A stretch of 5,018 nucleotides of DNA from Clostridiales bacterium (GTDB taxonomy: Bacteria; Bacillota; Clostridia; Oscillospirales; Butyricicoccaceae): contig JAHZHY010000040.1 of NCBI GenBank assembly GCA_019420045.1, forward strand, positions 1 through 5,018, in the 5' to 3' direction. Numbering within the stretch: the stretch's first letter is position 1; every line of letters starts with the position of its first letter. Below, in pieces: positions 1 through 4,372 of the stretch. The position numbers and the translations under genes are program-made. The notes beneath the pieces were generated by a model. That model was given only the letters and a program-made list of their open reading frames with translations, made no database searches and was not told the origin of the DNA.

Positions 1-2167
1 TCTTTTTCTCCATCAGGCGGTGCTTTGCAAAGGCGGCGGGCGTCTCCACGCCGTCCCCGTCCTTCTTTGTGAAGTCCACCACCTCTTTAATGACCCGGGC
101 GATGGCGTCCGGGCAGGAGGTGCACTTCATCCCCGGCTGGCGGATGGTGGAAGGACAGCGGATCCCCTTCAGCTGACCGATGATGGTCTGCACATCGATA
201 CCGCTGCGCAGGGCGATGGACACCAGGCGTGCGGTAGCTTCCGACTGGCTGGGGCAGCCGCCATAACGGCCGGTGTTGGTGAAGACCTCACAAATGCCGT
301 TTTCGTCGTAATTCACCGTCACATACAGATTGCCGCAGCCGATCTTCACCTTTTCGGTGATGCCCATGGTCACCGCCGGACGGGGCCGGGGCTCCAGACG
401 GTTCTGCTGCTGGACCGGGCTGGGCGCAGCCTGGGGTGCCTCATCGCTTTTGGCTTCCTTGCTCACCTTGCCGATGTTGAGCACCTGGGAGCCGCGGCTG
501 CCATCCCGATAGATGGTGACGCCTTTGCATCCCAGCTCATAGGCCAGCCGGTAAACCTTGTCCACATCCTCTCTGGTGGCCGAATGGGGGAAATTCACCG
601 TTTTGGACACGGCGTTGTCGGTGTGCTTCTGGAAAGCAGCCTGCATCCGGATGTGCCACTGGGGCGACACATCGTGGGCACAGACAAACACATCCTTGAT
701 GTCCTGGGGGATCTCCTCAATGTGCTGCAAAGAACCCTGGGCAATGACTTTTTTCATCAGCTCGTCGCTGTAAATACCCCGTTCCTCCAAACGGCGGCGA
801 AGCAAGGGATTTACCTCGATCAGCTCGTCCCCATCCATCACATTGCGGATGAAGGCGAAGGCGAACACCGGCTCCACCCCGCCGGAAACACCGGCGATGA
901 TGGACAGGGTGCCGGTGGGAGCGATGGTGGTTACAGTAGCGTTGCGGATGGGAGTTTCGTCTTTATAGATGCTCTCTCCGAAGAGGGGGAAGGCCCCTCT
1001 GGTTTCGGCCAGACGGCGGCTCTGTTCCTTGGCCCGCCGCTGGATAAATTCCATGATCTGCTGGCCGATCTCCACGCCCTCCTGGGAGTTATAGGGCACA
1101 CCCAGCAGCATGAGCAAATCGGCAAAGGCCATCACTCCCAGGCCCACTTTCCGGGTGAGCTTTGTCACCCGGTCGATCTCCGGGATGGGATATTTGTTCA
1201 CATCGATCACATTGTCCAAAAAGTGAACGGCGGTGTCCACTGTCTGTCCCAGCTTGTCCCAGTCGATCTCCTTTTTCCCTTGGCCCTTGACCATCTGGGC
1301 CAGGTTGATGGAACCCAGATTGCAGGATTCATAGGGCAGCAGGGGCTGTTCACCGCAGGGGTTCGTGGACTCGATGCGGCCCTGAGAGGGCACCACATTG
1401 TCCCGGTTGAGCCGATCGATAAAGACGATGCCCGGCTCGCCGTTGCGCCAGGCGGAGTCCACGATCTTGTCATAGACTTCCCGGGCATTGAGACGGCCCA
1501 CTTCCTGCTTTGTGCGGGGGTCGATGAGGGGATAGTCCTCCCCAGCCTGCACGGCCTGCATAAAGCCCTCAGTGATAGCCACGGAAATATTGAAGTTATT
1601 GATCTCGTTGTTGTCGCTCTTGCAGGAAATGAAATCCAGGATGTCCGGATGGTCCACCTGGAGGATGCCCATATTGGCCCCCCGGCGGGTACCGCCCTGC
1701 TTCACCGCTTCGGTGGCGGTGTTAAACACCTTCATAAAGCTGATGGGACCGGAAGCCACACCACCGGTGGAATTGACCACGCTGCCCCGGGGACGCAGGC
1801 GGGAGAAGGAAAAGCCTGTGCCGCCGCCGGATTTGTGGATGAGGGCTGCCTGCTTCACCGCTTCAAAAATTTCCTCCATGCTGTCGCCCACCGGCAAAAC
1901 AAAACAGGCCGAAAGCTGACCCAGCTCCCGCCCGGCGTTCATCAGGGTGGGGGAATTGGGCAAAAACCGAAGATCGGTCATGGTATCGTAAAATTCTTGG
2001 GCCGTTTTCTCCACATCGGCCTGAGGATCGTAATTCCGATCGGCCTGAGCAATGGCACTGGCCACCCGCTGGAACAGCTGAGGCACCGTTTCCAGCGCTT
2101 TGCCCTGGGCATCCCGGATCAAATAGCGTTTTTCCAACACCGTTCTGGCGTTTTCCGTGATATTCAT
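1..2167 (-). CDS. nrdJ: Adenosylcobalamin-dependent (class II) ribonucleoside-diphosphate reductase, 3' end cut off by window
   Basis: Reduces ribonucleotides to deoxyribonucleotides for DNA synthesis, using a B12-generated thiyl radical; needs no oxygen and no separate radical subunit. Translating the minus strand from the ATG at 2167 gives 722 codons with no stop before the window edge. The reductase barrel is unmistakable: FLPNSPTLMNAG at about residues 68-79, the first redox cysteine in LSACF (C88), the KSGGGTGFSFSRLRP loop at 112-126, and NPCGEQPLLPYESCNLGS with N269, radical cysteine C271, E273 and second redox cysteine C282. The C271-C282 spacing of 11 is that of Thermotoga NrdJ. APTGTLSIIAG at 416-426 is the phosphate-binding turn. 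A Pro/Gln-rich linker (about 570-598) leads to a C-terminal TSCPD domain with cysteines at 611, 626, 638, 671, 682 and 685. There is no N-terminal ATP-cone, so allosteric activity control by that domain is absent. The last tens of residues, probably including a cysteine-rich redox tail, lie outside. The start is fixed by an AGGAGG 10 nt upstream. Family assignment is very secure. Confidence 0.97.
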   Translation of the reverse strand, partial: MNITENARTVLEKRYLIRDAQGKALETVPQLFQRVASAIAQADRNYDPQADVEKTAQEFYDTMTDLRFLPNSPTLMNAGRELGQLSACFVLPVGDSMEEIFEAVKQAALIHKSGGGTGFSFSRLRPRGSVVNSTGGVASGPISFMKVFNTATEAVKQGGTRRGANMGILQVDHPDILDFISCKSDNNEINNFNISVAITEGFMQAVQAGEDYPLIDPRTKQEVGRLNAREVYDKIVDSAWRNGEPGIVFIDRLNRDNVVPSQGRIESTNPCGEQPLLPYESCNLGSINLAQMVKGQGKKEIDWDKLGQTVDTAVHFLDNVIDVNKYPIPEIDRVTKLTRKVGLGVMAFADLLMLLGVPYNSQEGVEIGQQIMEFIQRRAKEQSRRLAETRGAFPLFGESIYKDETPIRNATVTTIAPTGTLSIIAGVSGGVEPVFAFAFIRNVMDGDELIEVNPLLRRRLEERGIYSDELMKKVIAQGSLQHIEEIPQDIKDVFVCAHDVSPQWHIRMQAAFQKHTDNAVSKTVNFPHSATREDVDKVYRLAYELGCKGVTIYRDGSRGSQVLNIGKVSKEAKSDEAPQAAPSPVQQQNRLEPRPRPAVTMGITEKVKIGCGNLYVTVNYDENGICEVFTNTGRYGGCPSQSEATARLVSIALRSGIDVQTIIGQLKGIRCPSTIRQPGMKCTSCPDAIARVIKEVVDFTKKDGDGVETPAAFAKHRLMEKK

Positions 2168-2177
2168 GTTTTTCTCC

Positions 2178-2183
2178 CCTCCT
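2178..2183 (-). promoter_or_regulatory. Ribosome binding site of nrdJ
   Basis: Read on the minus strand, AGGAGG is followed by GGAGAAAAAC and then the ATG at 2167. The purine-rich run AGGAGGGGAG gives either a 10-nt or a shorter spacing. It selects this ATG as the start. Confidence 0.8.
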
Positions 2184-2215
2184 GCCGCAGCTCCCAGGAG
2201 CACGGCGTTTCCTGT

Positions 2216-2231
2216 AAATTGTATATTATCT
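2216..2231 (-). promoter_or_regulatory. Possible second, weaker NrdR box
   Basis: The minus strand reads AGATAATATACAATTT, matching the NrdR consensus ACACWATATATWGTGT at 11 of 16 positions. It lies just downstream of the predicted nrdJ transcription start, 25 bp from the stronger box. NrdR usually binds paired boxes, but 25 bp is not the common near-integral helical spacing. In AT-rich DNA this could be chance. Confidence 0.3.
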
Positions 2232-2240
2232 TATGAAAAC

Positions 2241-2256
2241 TCGCTATATATTGTAT
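2241..2256 (-). promoter_or_regulatory. Candidate NrdR box over the nrdJ -10
   Basis: The minus strand reads ATACAATATATAGCGA, matching the NrdR consensus ACACWATATATWGTGT at 13 of 16 positions, including the whole AATATATAG core. It overlaps the -10 hexamer of the nrdJ promoter, where a bound repressor would block RNA polymerase. NrdR is the nucleotide-sensing repressor of ribonucleotide reductase genes in most bacteria. The nrdR gene itself is not in the window. Confidence 0.58.
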
Positions 2257-2278
2257 CTTTCCCATCCTTCCCTGTCAA
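2250..2278 (-). promoter_or_regulatory. Sigma-A promoter of nrdJ
   Basis: On the minus strand the -35 is TTGACA (2278-2273, perfect consensus), the spacer is 17 bp, and the -10 is TACAAT (2255-2250, five of six). Transcription would start near 2243 and leave a leader of about 76 nt. That leader is too short for a cobalamin riboswitch, and I see no B12-box in it. Confidence 0.82.
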
Positions 2279-2426
2279 TCGCAATTCTCTGGAAGAAGTG
2301 ATTTTGTCCACACTGACGAAAAACCTCATCCCTCCTTTCCCTCTCCTATCTTAACTGCCAATTTCCCTCTTTCCCGTACTAATTCTTCCTCCACTGCATA
2401 GAATGGTCTATGGGGCCGCTGCAAGC
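2279..2426. other. Intergenic stretch, no gene recognised
   Basis: This pyrimidine-rich DNA (plus strand) separates the divergent nrdJ and small-peptide promoters. It holds a small inverted repeat, CATAGA-ATGG-TCTATG, at 2397-2412, with no run of T that would make it a terminator. A 32-codon minus-strand frame beginning at 2328 has its purine run only 1 nt from the ATG and overlaps the nrdJ promoter, so I do not call it. Nothing else is seen. Confidence 0.5.
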
Positions 2427-2433
2427 TGTGCAC

Positions 2434-2468
2434 ATTTACGATTTATTTACAATTTTGTTGTTGTAAAT
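2434..2468. promoter_or_regulatory. Inverted/direct repeat cluster, candidate operator
   Basis: A perfect 8-bp inverted repeat, ATTTACAA at 2445-2452 and TTGTAAAT at 2461-2468, is separated by 8 bp. An imperfect third copy (ATTTACGATTT, 2434-2444) directly abuts the left arm (ATTTACAATTT, 2445-2455). Just upstream is the palindrome TGTGCACA (2427-2434), and TGCACA recurs at 2468-2473. The right arm overlaps the predicted -35 of the peptide-gene promoter. The geometry suits a dimeric repressor or activator. I do not recognise the motif, and it does not match NrdR, CcpA or Fur consensus. Confidence 0.45.
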
Positions 2469-2488
2469 GCACAATTTCCCTCTATACT
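2461..2488 (+). promoter_or_regulatory. Promoter of the small-peptide gene
   Basis: The -35 is TTGTAA (2461-2466), the spacer 16 bp, and the -10 is TATACT (2483-2488). The predicted start near 2495 gives a leader of about 25 nt that contains only the RBS. The -35 sits inside the right arm of the inverted repeat. Confidence 0.62.
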
Positions 2489-2519
2489 GTATTCGTGATA
2501 AAAGAGAAAGGAGGAGCAT

Positions 2520-2615
2520 ATGAAAAACACCACAAATGCCATCAAGGCCATTTCCGTGGGCGATCTGGACGATTTCATCTTCGGTGAGGAAACCCCCTAT
2601 GTGAGCCAGAAATAG
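2520..2615 (+). CDS. Unrecognised 31-residue peptide
   Basis: I do not recognise this product. An ATG at 2520 is preceded by AAAGGAGG (2507-2514) with a 5-nt gap from the AGGAGG core, a near-ideal ribosome binding site, and by a good promoter. The frame runs 31 codons to TAG. About two thirds of its third positions are G or C, with codons such as GCC, ATC, CTG and GTG, as in the neighbouring genes. The peptide starts MKNTTNAIKA, has an acidic centre (D15, D17, D18, E23, E24) around the aromatics F19 and F21, and ends TPYVSQK. It has no cysteine, no signal peptide and no membrane segment; net charge is about -2. Three hairpins directly follow, so it forms a short monocistronic unit. It could be a regulatory or signalling peptide, a modified-peptide precursor lacking visible partner genes, or a leader peptide. 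Without homologues, coding is supported but function is unknown. Confidence 0.65.
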   Translation: MKNTTNAIKAISVGDLDDFIFGEETPYVSQK

Positions 2616-2639
2616 CCTGGGCCTTTCCGGCGGTCATCC

Positions 2640-2657
2640 ACTGCTTCGGCAGTTTTA
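2640..2657 (+). terminator. UUCG-capped hairpin after the peptide gene
   Basis: ACTGC-TTCG-GCAGT forms a perfect 5-bp stem closed by the very stable C(UUCG)G tetraloop, followed by TTTA. With so short a T-run it is at best a weak terminator; it may instead protect the 3' end of the short mRNA. Confidence 0.45.
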
Positions 2658-2664
2658 TCATAGC

Positions 2665-2697
2665 GGCAGCTGCGGGCTGCTGCCTTTTTTGTTTTTT
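2665..2697 (+). terminator. Intrinsic terminator, first of tandem pair
   Basis: GGCAGC (2665-2670) pairs with GCTGCC (2679-2684) around an 8-nt loop, followed by TTTTTTGTTTTTT. It ends the transcript of the small-peptide gene. Confidence 0.8.
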
Positions 2698-2726
2698 AGG
2701 GCAGGAAGCATCCTGCCCTGTTTTTT
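2698..2726 (+). terminator. Intrinsic terminator, second of tandem pair
   Basis: AGGGCAGGA pairs perfectly with TCCTGCCCT (9 bp) around the loop AGCA, followed by G and TTTTTT. It insulates the sirtuin gene from the upstream unit. It is not bidirectional, because the upstream side is also T-rich rather than A-rich. Confidence 0.85.
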
Positions 2727-2728
2727 GT

Positions 2729-2757
2729 TTGCTTTTTGCCGGAAAAAACGGTATGCT
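2729..2757 (+). promoter_or_regulatory. Possible promoter of the sirtuin gene
   Basis: TTGCTT (2729-2734), a 17-bp spacer and TATGCT (2752-2757) would start transcription near 2764, about 23 nt before the GTG start. An alternative is TTGCCG (2736-2741) with TACTAT (2760-2765) at 18 bp. Some promoter is expected here because the tandem terminators lie directly upstream. Both matches are modest. Confidence 0.33.
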
Positions 2758-2774
2758 GTTACTATCCGATGAAA

Positions 2775-2781
2775 GGGGGAG
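2775..2781 (+). promoter_or_regulatory. Ribosome binding site selecting the GTG start of the sirtuin
   Basis: GGGGGAG lies 5 nt before the GTG at 2787. The in-frame ATG at 2769 and TTG at 2736 have no such site, and the latter lies at the edge of the terminator, so GTG is preferred. Confidence 0.7.
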
Positions 2782-2786
2782 AAACC

Positions 2787-3707
2787 GTGAGCACATACAA
2801 GCAGCGTATGGAAGCCTATGCCCGCCATGCAGCCCTCCTGGCTTCCCAGGACAACACCCCCACCCTGCGCCAGGCCGCCCGCTGGATCAAAGAAGCGGAC
2901 AAAATCGTAGTGGGCGGAGCCGCCGGTCTCTCGGCAGCCGGTGGGATGGACTACATGAGCCGTGAAACTTTGGAGCAGGTATTTCCCCAGCTGGCCAAAA
3001 AAGGGTATGACCATTTTTGGAAGGCCTTGTGGGACCCGGAACGCACACAGGAACAGAAATGGGCCATGCTGGCCGCCGAAGCCCTGTGGGCCCGGTTTGA
3101 TTATCCGGTGATCCCCGCCTATACCCATCTACTGAGCATCCTCAAAGCCAAGGATTATTTTGTCCTCACCAGCAATATCGACGGCCAGTTCATCAAAGCG
3201 GGGTTTGATTCCCGGCGGGTCTTTGAACCCCAAGGCTCCATCGCCCTTTTGCAGTGCTCCCGCCCCTGCTGCGATACGCTGTGGGACGGAGAACCTTTTT
3301 ACCGGCAGATCGCCCGGGATATTGATCCCGTTTCCTTTTCCTGCCCCACAGAGGACATCCCCCACTGCCCCCATTGCGGCGCTCCCCTGGTGCAGAACCT
3401 GCGAGGACCGGACTGCTTTATCCCCCGAGAGACCATGAAAAACAGACAGCCCTTTGAGGATTTTATGAAAGAGGCCGAATACTCCTCCACCCTGTTTCTG
3501 GAGCTGGGAGTGGGCTTCAACTCCCCCGGTCTGATCCGCCACTATTTCCAGCGCCTCACCTGGCTGTGGCCAAACGCCCGGCTGATCCGCTTCAACCGTG
3601 ACTACCCCTCCACTCCCCAAAAGCTGGGAGATCGGGCTTTGCCGGTGGGTGGCGATCTGAAAGAGAACCTACTGAAACTGGACCGTCTTTGCCAGGAAGA
3701 ACCATAA
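2787..3707 (+). CDS. Class M (SirTM-like) sirtuin, probable NAD-dependent protein ADP-ribosyltransferase
   Basis: A 306-residue cytosolic Sir2-fold protein. The NAD-binding motif is VVGGAAGLSAAGGMDY (41-56), the variant of GAGxSxxSGI. LTSNIDGQF (127-135) replaces TQNIDGLH, with N130 and D132 kept. EPQGSIALLQC (147-157) carries Q149 where deacetylating sirtuins have the catalytic histidine. Zinc cysteines are probably C157, C161 or C162, and C194/C197 of CPHCG. LELGVGFNSPGLIR (238-251) replaces the usual GTSL segment. As I recall the family, Streptococcus pyogenes SirTM uses N118, Q137 and R192 for ADP-ribosylation; the N-Q spacing of 19 is identical here, and R206 sits near the third position. 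The product is therefore more likely an ADP-ribosyltransferase than a deacetylase, although databases commonly label such proteins Sir2 NAD-dependent deacetylase. Known SirTM genes sit with a macrodomain hydrolase, GcvH-L and a lipoate ligase; none is in this window. The gene is flanked by terminators on both sides and so is probably monocistronic. Family is secure; activity is inferred. Confidence 0.92.
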   Translation: MSTYKQRMEAYARHAALLASQDNTPTLRQAARWIKEADKIVVGGAAGLSAAGGMDYMSRETLEQVFPQLAKKGYDHFWKALWDPERTQEQKWAMLAAEALWARFDYPVIPAYTHLLSILKAKDYFVLTSNIDGQFIKAGFDSRRVFEPQGSIALLQCSRPCCDTLWDGEPFYRQIARDIDPVSFSCPTEDIPHCPHCGAPLVQNLRGPDCFIPRETMKNRQPFEDFMKEAEYSSTLFLELGVGFNSPGLIRHYFQRLTWLWPNARLIRFNRDYPSTPQKLGDRALPVGGDLKENLLKLDRLCQEEP

Positions 3708-3709
3708 CG

Positions 3710-3738
3710 AAAAAACACCCCCAACCGGGGTGTTTTTT
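3710..3738 (+). terminator. Strong intrinsic terminator of the sirtuin gene, bidirectional
   Basis: AAAAAACACCCC pairs with GGGGTGTTTTTT around the loop CAACC, 2 nt after the TAA stop. The A-run on the left makes it equally able to stop leftward transcription. Confidence 0.92.
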
Positions 3739-3743
3739 GTGTC

Positions 3744-3850
3744 GCAAAAGTGGTTTTTGCCACTTTTGCAAGGGGCTGCATGCACGCCTTTGGCGTACAC
3801 TGGCCCCTTGAGAAGTGTAAAAACCGACGCACAGGTCGCCGGTTTTTACA
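3744..3850. repeat. Three back-to-back hairpins in non-coding DNA
   Basis: First: GCAAAAGTGG (3744-3753) with CCACTTTTGC (3760-3769), a perfect 10-bp stem and 6-nt loop. Second: CAAGGGGC (3769-3776) with GCCCCTTG (3803-3810), enclosing a nested ACGCC-TTT-GGCGT hairpin (3784-3796). Third: TGTAAAAACCG (3816-3826) with CGGTTTTTACA (3840-3850), an 11-bp perfect stem whose interior can extend by CGAC/GTCG with a bulge. Hairpins 1 and 2 share base 3769 and only 5 nt separate 2 and 3. None is followed by a T-run. The element lies between two terminators, with no RBS-supported frame on either strand. It could be a palindromic interspersed repeat (REP- or MITE-like) or a structured RNA; sequence alone does not decide. 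Confidence 0.55.
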
Positions 3851-3909
3851 AATGGATAAAAGGTAGGGCCAATAAGGCTTTGTTCGCCATATAGGCTCCA
3901 ACCGTCTGC

Positions 3910-3936
3910 AACGCTCCGCAATCGGGGCGTTTTTTT
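3910..3936 (+). terminator. Intrinsic terminator immediately before the repressor promoter
   Basis: AACGCTCCG (3910-3918) pairs with CGGGGCGTT (3923-3931) around CAAT, 9 bp with one T-G wobble, then a run of T to 3936. On the minus strand the wobble becomes a C-A mismatch and there is no T-run, so it acts on plus-strand RNA. The T-run abuts the -35 of the next promoter. Confidence 0.87.
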
Positions 3937-3937
3937 C

Positions 3938-3966
3938 TTGACATTTTGGTTTAACGATGTTAAACT
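3938..3966 (+). promoter_or_regulatory. Sigma-A promoter of the repressor-peptidase operon
   Basis: The -35 is TTGACA (3938-3943, perfect), the spacer 17 bp, and the -10 is TAAACT (3961-3966, four of six). The predicted start is near 3973, giving a leader of about 35 nt. Confidence 0.8.
3949..3965. promoter_or_regulatory. Operator 1 of the BlaI-type repressor (candidate)
   Basis: GTTTAACGATGTTAAAC has the form GTTTAA-N5-TTAAAC; its symmetry extends to 7-bp arms around GAT. It fills the spacer between -35 and -10 and overlaps the -10, a position where binding would block polymerase. It recurs at 3976-3992. Confidence 0.65.
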
Positions 3967-3975
3967 CAAGATGTA

Positions 3976-3992
3976 GTTTAAAGTTATTAAAC
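3976..3992. promoter_or_regulatory. Operator 2 of the BlaI-type repressor (candidate)
   Basis: GTTTAAAGTTATTAAAC is a second GTTTAA-N5-TTAAAC site, 27 bp centre to centre from the first. It lies just downstream of the predicted transcription start and 1 nt before the GAGGAGG of the repressor gene. Confidence 0.65.
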
Positions 3993-4007
3993 CGAGGAGG
4001 TAATCCC

Positions 4008-4364
4008 ATGGAACGGAAACTAGGTGTCATGGAAGAGCGGCTGGCCCAGCTGATCTGGGACCATGCCCCGCTTCCCTCCGGCCAGCTGGTAACCCTGTGC
4101 AGCGATGCCTTCCAGTGGAAAAAATCCACCACTTACACCATGCTGCGCCGCCTGTGCCAGCAGGGCCTTTTTGAAAACCGGGATGGGCAGGTGCGTCCCC
4201 TGATGAGCCGGGAGGATTTTCTGGCTTTGCAAAGCCAGGATTTTGTAAAAGAGACCTTTGGCGGCTCCCTGCCTCATTTTCTCGCCGCCTTTACTTCCCG
4301 CACAAAACTAAGTCCGGAGGAAATCGAAAGTCTGGAACAGATGATTCGCCAATGGAAGGAGTGA
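4008..4364 (+). CDS. BlaI/MecI/CopY-family winged-helix repressor
   Basis: A 118-residue DNA-binding repressor, cytosolic and expected to be a dimer. The start is the ATG at 4008, 7 nt after GAGGAGG (3994-4000); an in-frame ATG at 3957 lies inside the promoter and is rejected. Helices fit the family: LGVMEERLAQLIWDHAPLPS (5-24) then GQLVTLCSD. WKKSTTYTMLRRLCQQGLF (37-55) is the recognition helix, matching the BlaI pattern W..sT..t.L.RL...G. The wing covers about 56-68. The C-terminal half (FLAAFTSRTKLSPEEIESLE, about 91-110) resembles the family's dimerisation helices. The next gene encodes a BlaR1-type peptidase starting 8 nt after the stop, the classic signalling pair: the peptidase responds to an outside signal and the repressor is inactivated. 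Twin palindromes in its promoter suggest autoregulation. Beta-lactam response is likely by family but not shown; no beta-lactamase gene is in the window. Confidence 0.93.
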   Translation: MERKLGVMEERLAQLIWDHAPLPSGQLVTLCSDAFQWKKSTTYTMLRRLCQQGLFENRDGQVRPLMSREDFLALQSQDFVKETFGGSLPHFLAAFTSRTKLSPEEIESLEQMIRQWKE

Positions 4365-4372
4365 GCACTGTG

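Noticed and set aside
20..2236. A 738-codon open frame on the plus strand, the longest stop-free plus-strand frame in the window
   Set aside because: It is the exact antisense of nrdJ, whose minus-strand translation shows all reductase motifs. The plus frame has low-complexity His/Gly/Leu-rich content with no recognisable domain, and GC-rich third positions commonly open such antisense frames.
2168..2243. Cobalamin riboswitch in the leader of the B12-dependent reductase
   Set aside because: The leader from the predicted start is about 76 nt, too short for the aptamer, and no B12-box sequence is visible.
2230..2328. 32-codon minus-strand frame starting ATGAGG at 2328
   Set aside because: The AGGAGG is only 1 nt from the ATG, the frame runs through the nrdJ promoter, and the product resembles nothing.
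2736..2786. Longer N-terminus for the sirtuin from TTG at 2736 or ATG at 2769
   Set aside because: Neither has a Shine-Dalgarno sequence, and both overlap the probable promoter. The GTG at 2787 has GGGGGAG 5 nt upstream, and family homology begins after it.
2658..3128. Minus-strand 156-codon frame opposite the sirtuin gene
   Set aside because: It is antisense to the motif-bearing NAD-binding half of the sirtuin and runs through the tandem terminators; no start signals are seen.
3744..3850. CRISPR array
   Set aside because: The palindromic units differ from one another in sequence and there is no direct repeat-spacer pattern.
3592..4132. Overlapping minus-strand frames of 125 and 176 codons across the hairpin region
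   Set aside because: They overlap the sirtuin 3' end, two terminators and the repressor promoter or coding region, and have no ribosome binding site. Their sequence follows from hairpin arms rather than a protein fold.
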